A model generated the notes under the pieces. That model was not told the DNA's origin, ran no database searches, and saw nothing but the letters and a program-made list of their open reading frames with translations. A stretch of 64,000 nucleotides of DNA from Blastomyces gilchristii SLH14081. Lineage: Eukaryota > Ascomycota > Eurotiomycetes > Onygenales > Ajellomycetaceae. The position numbers and the translations under genes were made by a program. Location of the stretch: the NCBI RefSeq assembly GCF_000003855.2, contig NW_003101680.1, forward strand, positions 1,790,836 through 1,854,835, in the 5' to 3' direction. This document shows, one piece after another, positions 12,520-23,390 of this stretch. Within the stretch, counting starts at the first letter, position 1. Every line of letters begins with the position of its first letter.

Positions 12520-14620
12520 GAGATATCAGTGACAGTTCTAATTGAAGAAGCATGTATAGTGCTGTGAGCTGTTTCATCTTGATCAACTAGTATCTTTGAA
12601 TTCAAGAGTCAGTGCTCTCAGTTCATTCAGTAAGTATCTATTACATCAGATAGCATATCTTGCTCTTATTAAGAGAGAGTATCTGCTATCAAGTTCTGAC
12701 TGTCAGAACAGTAGTGTATTGTAAAATGAAAGTAGCTTAAGAACTCAGATCATTGCATCTGTCATTCAGTGAGTTTACAGATAGTTGTGAAGTATTTGAG
12801 GTTCTTATAATCTGTGACTATCTCAAATTCAGAGACACTTCAGAGTTCAGAGTCTCATTCTTCTAAACAGTGTACAATTGTAAGAAGTTTCTTGTTATAG
12901 ATCTCATAATTGCATTCAGCAGGACTCAGTTTCTTAGATATGAAGACACATGATTATAGAACATCTTTATCATCATATTACAATATCACTTCTCCTGTTA
13001 CATAGTCAGAGAAATCAGCTTCAACAACTGTCTCATGATCAGAATCAAATGTTATCAGCAGAGAGATATTAATGAACATCTTCTTCATCTGTATAAATAC
13101 AGCTTCAGTGTTCACTGATCATTGAAATACTGAGTCTTTCTTAGTAAGTTCTGTAAGTGATCTCACAATATCTGAGAAGTTTTGTATAAATTGCTGATAG
13201 AAGTTAGCAAATCTGATGAAGCTTTATACATCTTTCACAGTGTGCAGAGTCTCTCATTCAAGAATAGCAGAGATCTTCTCAGAATTTATTCAGATCTTCT
13301 TGCCAGCTTCTATAATGAAATCTAAGTATTTAGCACTCTTGACTTTGAAATCACACTTATTAATATCAATTGATAGTTCTGCTTCTTATAGTCATTGTAA
13401 TACTCTTTACACATACTCTTAATATTTCTTTCTGAATTCATTGATGAAGATGAGAATGTCATCTAGATAAGTAGATACAAATTCATCAAGAAAGTCTCAG
13501 AGTGCTTAGTTAATATACTTCTGAAATGTACTGAGAGCATTGATCAGTTCAAAGAGTGTGACTACTTATTCAAAGAGATTATATCATGTTCAGAATACTG
13601 TAAGTCACTCATCTTCTTCAGTGATGCAGATCTTATGAAACATAGTGATAACATCTAACTTTATAAACTATTAAGCTTATTCAATATAAGCTAGAGTTTC
13701 ATTGATAAGAGATAAAGAATAATAATCTTTCTTTATTAATCTATTCAATTCTTAATAATTCATGCAGAACTGAAGTCCTTTATCTGATTTCTTTGCAAAG
13801 AGAATAGAGGCTGTGACAGAAGAGTTACTAATATGTATAAATTCTTTATTTAACAGATCATTGAGTGTCTTTCAAAGAAGAAGAAGTTCATCTCAGAATA
13901 TGTTATAAAGAGAGTCTTATAATAATTCAGAGTTCTTATCATTCTTTTTCTCTAACTTAATACTGTGATTCACTTCAAAATCTTGTAAGAGAGATATGTT
14001 TGTAATATTATCTTGTTAAAAGATATCTAGATATTCATGATATTATTGAGAGAGTTTTGTATGAGAATCTGTTATTATAATATGAGATCACTTTTCTAGA
14101 GTCTTTTTAATATTAGTCAGACTGATGAAATAGATTATCACATAATTCTGCTATCAGTGACTTCTTTTCAGAGTATTTCATATGTATTGACAGAGATCTG
14201 TATCAGATTCATGATCTTATGAATGTCATCTTCATGAATTCTATCATTGTTAGAGAATATCAAGCTTCTGTTTCAAGTATTTAATAAAATACCTTGTTCA
14301 GATAGTCAGACAAGTTCTAATATAAGATCATAATCAACATTATTAACTTTATATGTATAGACATCTTTATGTAAATATTCTTTCACATCTATAATCAACT
14401 TTATTATATAATGAGTATAAATGTCTTTTGAATCATCAAATTCTGTGAGAAGTTGAGATTTTAATAAGAGAATACACTGAAGATTATAATATCTTATAAC
14501 TGAAGATTTTATCATTGCATAGTAACATAGACTGCTGTCTATCATAACTTTCATATTATATATATTATCAATCACAGTAGATACAAGAATCACATTTATT
14601 ATTATTTTCTCTTTAAATTA
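12520..14620 (-). pseudogene. G2-E0 pol fragment: protease, RT, RNase H
   Basis: Read on the minus strand, protease comes first (14593-14306, MILVSTVIDN.. with IDSS where IDSG is expected). RT follows, with an intact YLDDILIF box at about 13446-13469. The RNase H segment has [18 protein letters not shown] (about 12890-12945) and EIVTDYKNLKYFTT, typical of fungal gypsy elements. Protease and RT are not in the same frame here, unlike copy E3, so an indel has occurred. Several Trp and Gln codons are stops. Confidence 0.8.
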
Positions 14621-14667
14621 TTATCATCTGATCTCTTCAAGCTTCTGTTTGTAAATTTGAACAGAAG

Positions 14668-14817
14668 CTATTCTTTTTCCTGTTTCATTAAGACATTCTT
14701 ATAGTTATCTTCTGAATCTTTCTTCACTGCAATGTGATTGATGTGAACAGACACTGATTCATTTCTTAAGTGAGAAGATATATAGGCTGATCAGCAGTTG
14801 AAAGCAATGTGCTCTGA
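14668..14817 (-). pseudogene. G2-E0 gag, C-terminal piece
   Basis: This is the end of gag on the minus strand, up to the TAG at 14670-14668, interrupted upstream by G1-B right at the zinc-knuckle region. The remainder of gag is at 29900-31067. Confidence 0.65.
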
Positions 14818-15353
14818 TATCACGCTCCCGGCCGCGCCAAGGCCCCGTTGCGGTTCCACACGGCCCATCACTTTCATGCGGATGATTTCATCCCATCTGA
14901 ACCGGTTTCCAACTGCTCTATGACATCATTCGGATATATCATAGAAAGATCTGATTGATGAATATGAGAACCCCACTTCTATACAAGGTCAGCAGATTAC
15001 TTTTCCTTGACAGTGAGACACTGCTGAGGTATCACTTCAGCTATTCTCACTCATGAAATGAGAGAAGGTATCCGCCCATTGTCTATATAGAATAGCTAGA
15101 TGCTGGCTTTCCATGAAAGAAGTCAGTGATTCATTTCTTTTGCTATAAAAGAAATATACACAAGAGTTACTGTGTGTCTCATACAATCTTCTTAGTATAC
15201 TAAGTATCATATCTGTGATATCCTTGTAATAACCCTGTAGTCTACAAGCTCACTATTCAAGCAAGATAGTCAAGCTCACTTATACAGCTTCTCAAACAAC
15301 TATCTCTACATAACATCATCAACTAGTCACTGCTTTGATTTCATCATATTACA
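14818..15353 (+). repeat. 5' LTR of G1-B, with an unmutated tip
   Basis: This 536-bp LTR starts TATCACGCTCCCGG and ends ATATTACA. The first 115 bp (to about 14935) are GC-rich with many CpG and CpC. The aligned stretch of the 3' LTR (22109 onward) has lost essentially every CpG and one C of each CC. The remainder of the 5' LTR is moderately mutated. Since both LTRs are identical at insertion, this pair records the mutation directly. Confidence 0.9.
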
Positions 15354-15397
15354 ATTCAAATTGCTTGACCTGATTACACATTTGAATCAGTCAAGCT
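15354..15397 (+). promoter_or_regulatory. G1 leader with interleaved inverted repeats at the primer-binding position
   Basis: Directly after the LTR lie ATTCAAAT (15354-15361), GCTTGAC (15363-15369), ATTTGAAT (about 15381-15388) and GTCAAGC (15391-15397). The first and third are complementary, as are the second and fourth, so a hairpin or pseudoknot is possible. No TGG-starting tRNA primer site is seen. TTGCTTGA here is also complementary to TCAAGCAA within the LTR, a weak hint of self-priming. Confidence 0.4.
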
Positions 15398-15410
15398 CTA
15401 ACAGACTGAT

Positions 15411-18400
15411 ATGACTTCATACACTCACACTGGGACTGACCTGACCTCATTCTCTGGGGGAAACACTACACCATTCTCTAGAGTGTGTACACCTCTATCT
15501 CAGCAGGAATCTGAGATTCCTGAACCTGCTGCGCATTTTAACATGAGCTCTTCAACTGCTCTGTCACTGTCACGGCCTCTACACACCTACATCTATTATG
15601 GAGATAGAGAGATTAAGGTTGAAGATTCATCAAGATACAAGAAAAACATCTTATCTGAATTTCACAGCTTTACTCATATTCTTGAATGAAAATTCTGCCT
15701 TAATCTGAGCCAGTATAATACTCACAAGATATAAGTAATATACATTATCAACCTTCTTGAAGGCATCTCTACAACTACTTGAGTCATCAAGAAGAGAGAG
15801 CTTGAGTGTATTAATACTGTCATAACTTGAGAAGAATTCAAGAACTTTCTACTGAATTAAATCAAAGATTATCACAATCACAGCTTCACAGCAGTGCAGC
15901 AGTTCAACTTATTATATTAATAAGATAATAAAAATCCTTTCAATTTCAATACAAGATTCAAAGAATATTGAGAGAAATTGACTGATGATTTGAATCAATT
16001 AAAAACACAGCTTTATCTTATGAAGCTGACTCATAAGATGCAGATAATAATATCACAATATCAGAGTTCATTAATCAATTATACTAAGCTTGTTAACCTG
16101 GCTTTCTGAATCTATTTAAATAATCAATTCTCTGAGAAAAAGACTAACAAGATCTCTTCTAAGCAATCAATGACAGAATTTAAACAGTGTCATGACAGCT
16201 TCAGTGTAGAGAAAGTAAAGAAGAATTTCAAGTGTTCTGATTCTTCACTCACTGTGAAGAAATATTAAAAAAGATTTGATAAAGATCTCTGTTTCAACTG
16301 CAGAGCTGATGATCACTATATCAGTGATTATAAGAAGCTGAAGAAGGAAAGAAACTGAGAAGATATCTTCTCAAAGTCAACTCCTCTTCTGACAAACATA
16401 TTTATAAAAGATAAAGAAGAGAAAGAAAAGAATTAATAATTCTCACATCTTCAAGTTTATGTTACAATCACAATATATACTCTGAATGAGAAGATATCAG
16501 TGAGATATCTACTTGACTCTGAAGTGAATATCAACTTCATATTCTATTTCTTTTCTTTAATAAAGAGTTAAAAGAAGATAGATCTGTCAGATCATATAAA
16601 ATTTACAGATAAAATGAAATATCATCATTTTAGCATAATTCAAGTAAAGTGTGTGATCACAGACTCAGAAGAAATCTTTAAGAAGAGCAGTCTGCTTCTT
16701 CACACAGTTAACATCATAGATAAGAACATCATTCTAGATCTTTCATAGTTGAGAGAAAACAATTCTCTCATTGACTGAGTCACTCAGATGTGATGATATC
16801 ATCTCACTAATAAAGAGACAGTAATAGAGGAATCTGAAGAGTTCTATCAGAAGAATCTTGAGAAAAAGATGAAGTCAATATACTGCATAGTAGATAATTG
16901 AGACTTAAGAACAGATGAAGAAGTTATCACTCTCACTGCAAGATTAGCAGCAGTATCTATCATTGAAGACAGATATACACAATGTCTCTTTACAGATTTC
17001 AAGAATGTCTTTTTAGAAAGAGAAGCAGTGAAGTTTTCTGACATCAAGATATAATATAAGATTTGTCTTGAAGACAGTGTAACAGCATTATACAGGCCTC
17101 TTTACAATTTATCTATAAAGAAGTTGAATGTTCTGCACAAATATCTTGAAGAAGTGTAATCAAAGAACTGAATATATTCATCAAAGAGTCTGACAGAGAT
17201 GTCTATACTCTTTATGTTTAAGAAGAATGATAGACTATATCTATACATAGACTACAGAGGCCTCAATAAGATGACAGTTAAGAATCACTATTTATTACTA
17301 TTAATTAATGAGATGATTGATTGATTATCTGAAGCAAAGATGTTCTTAAAGATTGATATACAGAATGTCTATCATAGAATCAGAGTTAATGAAGATAATG
17401 TTTGAAAAACAGCTTTTCATACTAAGTATGATAATTTTGAATATCTTGTTTTATCTTTTGATCTTTGTAACACTTCAGTCATCTTCCAGGCCTATATAAA
17501 TGAGACACTGTGAGGCCTTGTTAATGTCTCCTGCATAGTATACCTGAATGACATTTTAATCTTCTCAAAATCAGAGAAAGAACATGATACTCATGTTTAA
17601 GAAGTGTTGAGTTACTTGAGACAGTATCAACTCTATATAAACACTGAAAAATGCTCATTCTATATATAGAAGATTGATTTCTTAGGTTATATTGTTGAGA
17701 TGAATGACATTTCAATGAACAGAAGCCAGGTCTTCATTATTAAGAACTGGCCAGTGCTGCAGATGTACCGCGAGATGCAGGTATTTCTAGAATTTACAAA
17801 TTTCTACAGATGATTCATCTATGCATATTCACAGATTACTGTCTCTCTTACAGATCTGTTGAAGAGAAGTGTGAAAGACAGAAAAACAGAATCATTTATT
17901 CTCACTCAAGACACTGTGCAGGTGTTTGCAGAATTGAAACAAGCTTTCACAGATATCATGATACTGAATCATTTTAATCCTGACTTACTCAGTCAGTGTG
18001 AGACTGATGTATTCAGAAATAAAGTCTGTGAAATCTTTTCACAGTTGACACTGAAGGCCTTTCAATATTGAAAGAATCAGAAAATAATCATCTCTGAGAA
18101 AACAGACAATGAATTGTCTGTAAGAGAAGACTTTTTCACAGAGTCTATAAGATGCTGTGAATAAAGATCAGTGACCTTCTTCTTCAAGAAGTTATCACTC
18201 ACACAGAGAAGGTATAATACTCATGATTAGAAGATGTTAATAATTATTGAATTCTTTAAGATCTGACAACATTATCTTCAGAGTAGTAAGTACTCAGTGC
18301 AAGTTCTCACTGATTATGCAAATCTGTGTTACTTCTTAATAACAAAGAGCTTGACAGAATGTCAAGCCAGGTGAGTGAAGCTGCTTTCAGAGTATGATTT

Positions 18401-20303
18401 CTATATTCAATACTATTCAGATCAGCTTAATCTCACTGACATGCTGTCTAGACAGTCTGATTATAATATTATTGATGTGAAGAAGAATTCTATAAAAGAA
18501 TCTCTGTCATCACTGCAGAAGAAGCTGACTGCAGGGGATTGAAATTCTCTAAAGCTTGAGAACAGCACTGAAGAGACAGCTGTGTGACTCAGTATAGAAG
18601 ATGAAAGAGAACTCAGGTCTCTGTGAGAGACTGACACTGAAGATCATGAGCTTCTCATGTCACATCTTGCAATCATTGAATTAATAAAGAATGAAACAGT
18701 CTATAATCTTTCAATCTGACTACTTTTGAAATTCATTAATAAGTTACAGAAGAGAGACATCTCTACTACAGCTTGAATTCAGAAGTTGAAGAAGAAAGAG
18801 TCTAGTTTAAACTTGAAAGAGACAGGCTCTGAGTGAGATAATACTGCTAAGAAATCAAGTCACTGATAACTAGAAGAATGTGAACTTCTACTGCTGAATG
18901 ATTCAGTCTTTATCTCTCATAGCAGAGCAGTGTGTCAGAAGTTATTGAGAATTTATCATAATAATTCTCATGCAGAGCACTTCAGATTAGAGAAGACTAA
19001 GAAGCTTCTAAAACATAAATACACTTAGAACAAGCTCTGAGCAGATGTCAAAGAGTATATTAAAACTTATGATATCTATCAAAGAATAAAGATCTCATAG
19101 TATAAGTAATACAGTGAGTTGATATCACTGCCTGTTTCAAAGAGCTTATGACAGAATCTATTAATGAATTTCATAGTTGATCTGCTGAAGTCAACAAGAG
19201 TCAAAGAATATAACTTAATTTTGATTATTATTAATCACTTTATGAAGATAATCAGATATATCTCTACTTATAAAAAGATTAAAGCCTCTGAATTGACTGA
19301 CCTGTTTTTAGATATTATTATTCATAATCACAGTACTCTGAAATCATTGATAATAGATTAAGAATCCCTCTTCATCAGCAAATACTGATCAGCTTTTTGC
19401 TATCATCTTATAATAAGATATCTTCTCAGTATTGCATTTCATCTGCAGATCAATGACCAGACTGAACATCAGAATCAGATACTAGAACAGCATCTTCAAG
19501 CATTCTATTTATATTATCAGAATGATTAGCTCAAACATCTTCTAATCACTGAATTTGTATATAATAATGTAAAGAATATAATCTTAAAGATATCTTCTTT
19601 CTATACTTATTATGAATATAATTCTTCATTACTCAGTGACATCGCGGACAACATTTCAAAGAGAGGAATAGATAGTCAGAATATCAGACAGGTACAGAGA
19701 ACAGAGTATCTCTCAGTATCAGAAGTAAAAGTGAGATTGAAACTTTTGAATAAAATTCATGAGAAGACAGTGAAAAGCATTCATTACACTCAGAAGTGAT
19801 AGACAGAATACTATAATTGAAAACATCTTTTAATGAAGTTCTTGATAGAGAATCAAGTACTACTTTCAGCAAAGAATATCAAGACAATGAGACTATATAA
19901 GAAGCTCAGTAAGTGATGGCTAGAACCTTTCTCAGTAACAAGAGTGATAAGTAAGCAGATATATAAGTTGAAATTACTCACAGAATTAAAATCAATTCAT
20001 TTTATTTTTCATATTTTCTATTTGAAGCTCTATAAGTAACATCTCAGAGCAGAGTCATCTCAGCTGAATGATATCAAGATCAAGAGTAATACTGAATATC
20101 TTATATAGAAAATATTAAATAAGTAAACACATTACAGTAAGCTTCAATATCTTGTTAAATAAGAAGATTATTCATTATCAGAGAATTCATGAGAATCACT
20201 TAAGTATTTGAAAAATGCTGAGAAAGAGATTACAATCTATAAGATAACTAGTAGAAATCATCTTATTATATATCAGAGACATTGAGTAAGAAACACTGCT
20301 TAA
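15411..20303 (+). pseudogene. G1-B gag-pol polyprotein in one frame, decayed
   Basis: About 1630 codons in a single frame from ATG 15411 (MTSYTHTGTDLTSFSGG). Gag runs to a TAA pair at 16434-16439 that probably replaced Gln codons. It ends in a zinc knuckle near 16287-16330 (CFNCRADDHYISDY, last Cys now Tyr). Protease shows LLDSEVNI at about 16509 (DSG to DSE). RT has YLNDILIF at 17541 (YLDD to YLND). RNase H spans about 17860-18430, the integrase HHCC region about 18955-19100, and the integrase core starts at 19164 (MNFIVDLLKSTRVKEY). The GPY/F-like and chromodomain tail (EYLI.KILNK..QYLVK.EDY) is at 20090-20230. All landmarks are in register, so there was no frameshift, as in single-ORF Tf1-type chromoviruses. 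Dozens of stops make it inactive. Confidence 0.9.
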
Positions 20304-20454
20304 GACTTCTCATTTTTTTTAAAGAATTTTTTAGAGATGATCTCACAGTGATGAGCTAATATCTTATAGACTTTATAGCACTCTTCTCTTATTTTCTCTT
20401 AAAGGATTTTTAGAAGTTTAATAAGACTACACAAGTGTAAAATTCCTGAAGTGA

Positions 20455-21648
20455 TTAATAAGAAAAGAAAGAAATATTTGAAACTAATAAAAAGATTAAT
20501 ATTATTAATCTGCAGGCTGCTGCTATTCTAATGAGATCACAGCCTACTGAAAAAGTAAAAAGAGAAATCAGAGTCTACTCATTAATAATCATATTCTTAT
20601 TAAACTCATTCTTCACTGTTGAAGTCTTCAGTATTAGTATCTTTATCTACTGAGAAGTTAGTACTGCAGTGCTGCAGAGAAGCATGCTATAAAAGAGTAT
20701 AAGAGATACTGAAAGTGTCAACTTATTAACTTATAAAGCATCTCAGTTATCTGCTTCAACTGAAGCAAGATTCTCTTTAATCAGTGATTGATCTCTGTGA
20801 TGCTTTTAACAGCAGTATCAGCTGATCTCTTCTTAAGATCAGTCATTCTGAGATATTTTTTCATCTCAGAGATTCACACTTTCATCTTCTTTTACAGATG
20901 AGTAAGAGAGATCTTCTCAGTCTTGATAGAATTTATCAACACTTGAAGCTCTGAGATTCTCACTCTGTACTACTTGAGTATCTAGGCTTCTTATCAGAAC
21001 TGACACAACATCTTTCTATGAGATAATACTTATAGAGAGACAGAAGTTGTTGTTACAAGTATAACAGAAATAATGAGAGTGAAAGAAGAAGCAGATACAT
21101 AAAATCCCTCTCTTCTTCAGCTGCTTAGCACAGTGTAGACAAGTAGCAGTGTCAGTCAGAGACTGTATCAGAGCCTTCTCACAGAGAGAAGATAAAGAAA
21201 TTATGAGATTCTGTGAACTCAACTCAGCAGCATTCTGAGCAGGGCTCAGACATGCTGCAGAAGAAGAACTACAGATTGAGCTTCTCAGAGTCACTGTCTC
21301 TGAAATCAAGCTCTTCCCAGGTTTCTCTCTGAATGATCACACAGGGTCATACATCACTGTATTGACTGGGGGGGGAGGCAGCGTTGCAACAGTGGCAGGG
21401 GGGGCAGAAGACAGATCAGACACAGATGAATCAATCAGCAGAAGAGATGACACCTCACTGCAAGGAGATGACACCTCACTGCAAGGTATGATAACTATCA
21501 CCATGGCTGCAAAAGAAGCAGGAGAAGAAGAAGATGTGACAATGAAAGCAGTGCTCCCGCAGCTCATTGACACTGCCATCTCTGTCTTCAACCTGGCTTT
21601 CTTGATGATCACAGAGGCTGCTGCTGCACCACAAAGATGTTTACTCAC
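20455..21648 (-). pseudogene. Antisense accessory ORF of G1-B (aORF), about 397 codons
   Basis: The minus-strand frame starts MSKHLCGAAAASVIIKKARL at 21648. It runs through an Ala/Ser/Pro-rich region (to 21337), a single TGA, then SFREKPGKSLISETVTLRSS to 21016. It stays in the same register to a TAA at 20457-20455. Around 21045-21145 it has CLHCAKQLKKRGILCIC, then HYFCYTCNNNFC, a possible metal-binding module. Downstream come KDVVSVLIRSLDTQVVQSEN and SVKEDESVNL. Internal stops are TGA, TAA and TAG, the same damage spectrum as gag-pol. The frame converges on the gag-pol stop (20303) and lies before the polypurine tract. I do not recognise a family. Antisense extra ORFs are known in some LTR retrotransposons (for example maize Grande1), but no function is inferred. 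Confidence 0.6.
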
Positions 21649-21685
21649 TAGAAAACATCAGAATAAGTTCTTGATTGTTCTTTAA
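21362..21685 (+). other. Sense-strand open frame over the aORF start (alternative reading)
   Basis: The plus strand is also open here: MTGGGGSVATVAGGAEDRSD to AAAAPQRCLLTRKHQNKFL. Copy A has a matching frame at 4286-4633. Both strands being open limits what openness can prove. A 21-bp in-frame tandem duplication (GACACCTCACTGCAAGGAGA-type unit, about 21446-21486) is present in copy B only. It could be a genuine short ORF or merely the mirror of the antisense one. Confidence 0.35.
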
Positions 21686-22091
21686 GAATGATACTCTCAT
21701 GCACTCACTGTTACAATTGAGAGAGAGAAAGAAAAATATTTCACAGAGAGAGAGAATCTTTTCAAAAAATCCTGCTACTACTATTAGCTTTGTCTCTAAA
21801 AACACATCACTTTTGTAGAGAATTTCATATATAGAATAAAATATATTAAGAGATCTGTAAGTCACTTATTAACTACATTTTTCACATTTCAAATTGATAT
21901 ATAAGAAACCCACTTATTATACATTTGATTTGAATGAAGATGAGAAAAGAAAGATCTACACAGTTAGCAGAAAAACTCATCTATTTCTTTATATCATATA
22001 CAGTATATACACTGTCAATCAGTTAGCAACTGTTGCTATACAATAAAGATAATTTCTAATTCAGTAATCTTGAGAGCATAGAGACTATACT

Positions 22092-22108
22092 CTTAAAGAG
22101 AAGAGTAT
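22092..22108 (+). other. Polypurine tract of G1-B
   Basis: CTTAAAGAGAAGAGTAT lies immediately before the 3' LTR start at 22109 and matches the tract of copy A. Confidence 0.75.
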
Positions 22109-22318
22109 TATTATACTCTCAGCTGTGTCAAGACTCTGTTACAGTTTCACACAGCTTATCACTTTTATACAGATAATTTCATTCTGTTTGAACTGATTTT
22201 TAATCACTCTATAACATTATTCAGATATATCATAGAAAGATTCAATTGATAAATATAAGAACTCTGCTTCTATATGAGATCAGCAGATTACTTTTTCTTG
22301 ACAGTGAGATGCTGCTGA
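22109..22318 (+). repeat. 3' LTR of G1-B, first part
   Basis: The first 210 bp of the 3' LTR, ending at the G3 target GCTGA (22314-22318). It is fully mutated relative to the 5' LTR tip, with almost only C-to-T and G-to-A differences. Confidence 0.9.
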
Positions 22319-22575
22319 TGTAAGAATAAGTGCTCGCAGGCAATTATTCGGGTGTTTGCAGCTTGGCATGATATGTACTGTTAACTACTAGAAGTGTTTG
22401 CGGTAGGAAGATAAATGTAGAGATCAAATATATCATAGCATTCAAGCTGAGTTGTGAATAGTATTCATGAATTCCAGTCTATATAGTTGTGTGTAGCCAA
22501 GGGCCGCTAGCCCTATTGATTACATGAGAGATAGAAATAGGGATAAAGAATTCATGAGAAGTGAGATTTCTTACA
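22319..22575 (-). repeat. 3' LTR of G3
   Basis: 257 bp bounded by TGTAAGAATAAG and TTTCTTACA, pairing with 29307-29563. It keeps some CpG (CTCGCAGG, GGGCCGCTAGCCC). Confidence 0.95.
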
Positions 22576-22592
22576 TACTTCTCTCTCTCTAA
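22576..22592 (-). other. Polypurine tract of G3
   Basis: On the minus strand CTTAGAGAGAGAGAAGTA leads directly into the left LTR, which confirms the minus orientation of the element. Confidence 0.75.
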
Positions 22593-23390
22593 GACTTTGT
22601 CTGTGAAGCCTTTCACTGAGTGACTTTATAGTCAGCTCAGCACTGCAGTGATACTCACTAAAAACCCTTCACATCTATAAAAAACCTCAGTGAGAAAAAA
22701 TCCCTTGTTACTGTGAAGAGAAAAGAGTCTGTCACTCAGTTTCTTATTTCACAAGATTCTTTATAGTCTACAGATTCTTCTCTGACTATCACACAGATTC
22801 ATCTCATATCTTTCATACAGAAGAGTTTCAGTTGACTCTCAATCATTTTCATGAGATTCTTGTGTGACTATCACACAGATTCATCTCACAGATGAATCAC
22901 TCTCTGTGAGATTATTCTTATCAAAGAGAAACATTTATAAGTTGATCTTTCATTCATTCTTACAAATTATTGCTCTTTAACACTGTAGAATTGTGAGAAA
23001 TTTTTCATTCTTTCATCAACTCTGTAGAATTGTAGAATCAAGATATCTGCAGTCTGTAATCACTCTTTGTAGTTATATAGAAAGATTCAGATCTGTGATT
23101 CATAATCACTCTTATTTACTAGAGTGATCTGACTGTTTCACAGAATCACTCACAGTGTAAGTAAATCTCTCTAGAGTAGTATAAATATTCCAGATCTATC
23201 TGTGAAACTTCATCTTCTTTTCTCTTTTTCTGTAACAGCTCTCATTCTTATAAACTGTGAGTATTCTTATTCATCTGTGAAGTGTTTTCATTCAGATAAT
23301 AGAGAGAGAGTGTTCCTGACAATGTCTATATATTGATTCAAGAACTTCTCAAGAATAAAAATTTTTTCAATTTCAATATCTTCACAAACA
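22593..23390 (+). other. Non-coding stretch upstream of the G3 accessory ORF
   Basis: No frame is recognised. It holds an imperfect direct repeat containing TGACTATCACACAGATTCAT (about 22783 and 22861) and short repeated words with GTAGAATTGT. It is AT-rich, with pyrimidine runs (TTCTTTTCTCTTTTTC near 23216). It could be the promoter or leader of the plus-strand accessory frame. Confidence 0.4.

Noticed and set aside
13216..13422. Plus-strand frames within G2 copies (13216, 45122, 56282, 60992)
   Set aside because: Antisense shadows of G2 pol; the minus strand carries the recognised RT, RNase H and integrase residues.
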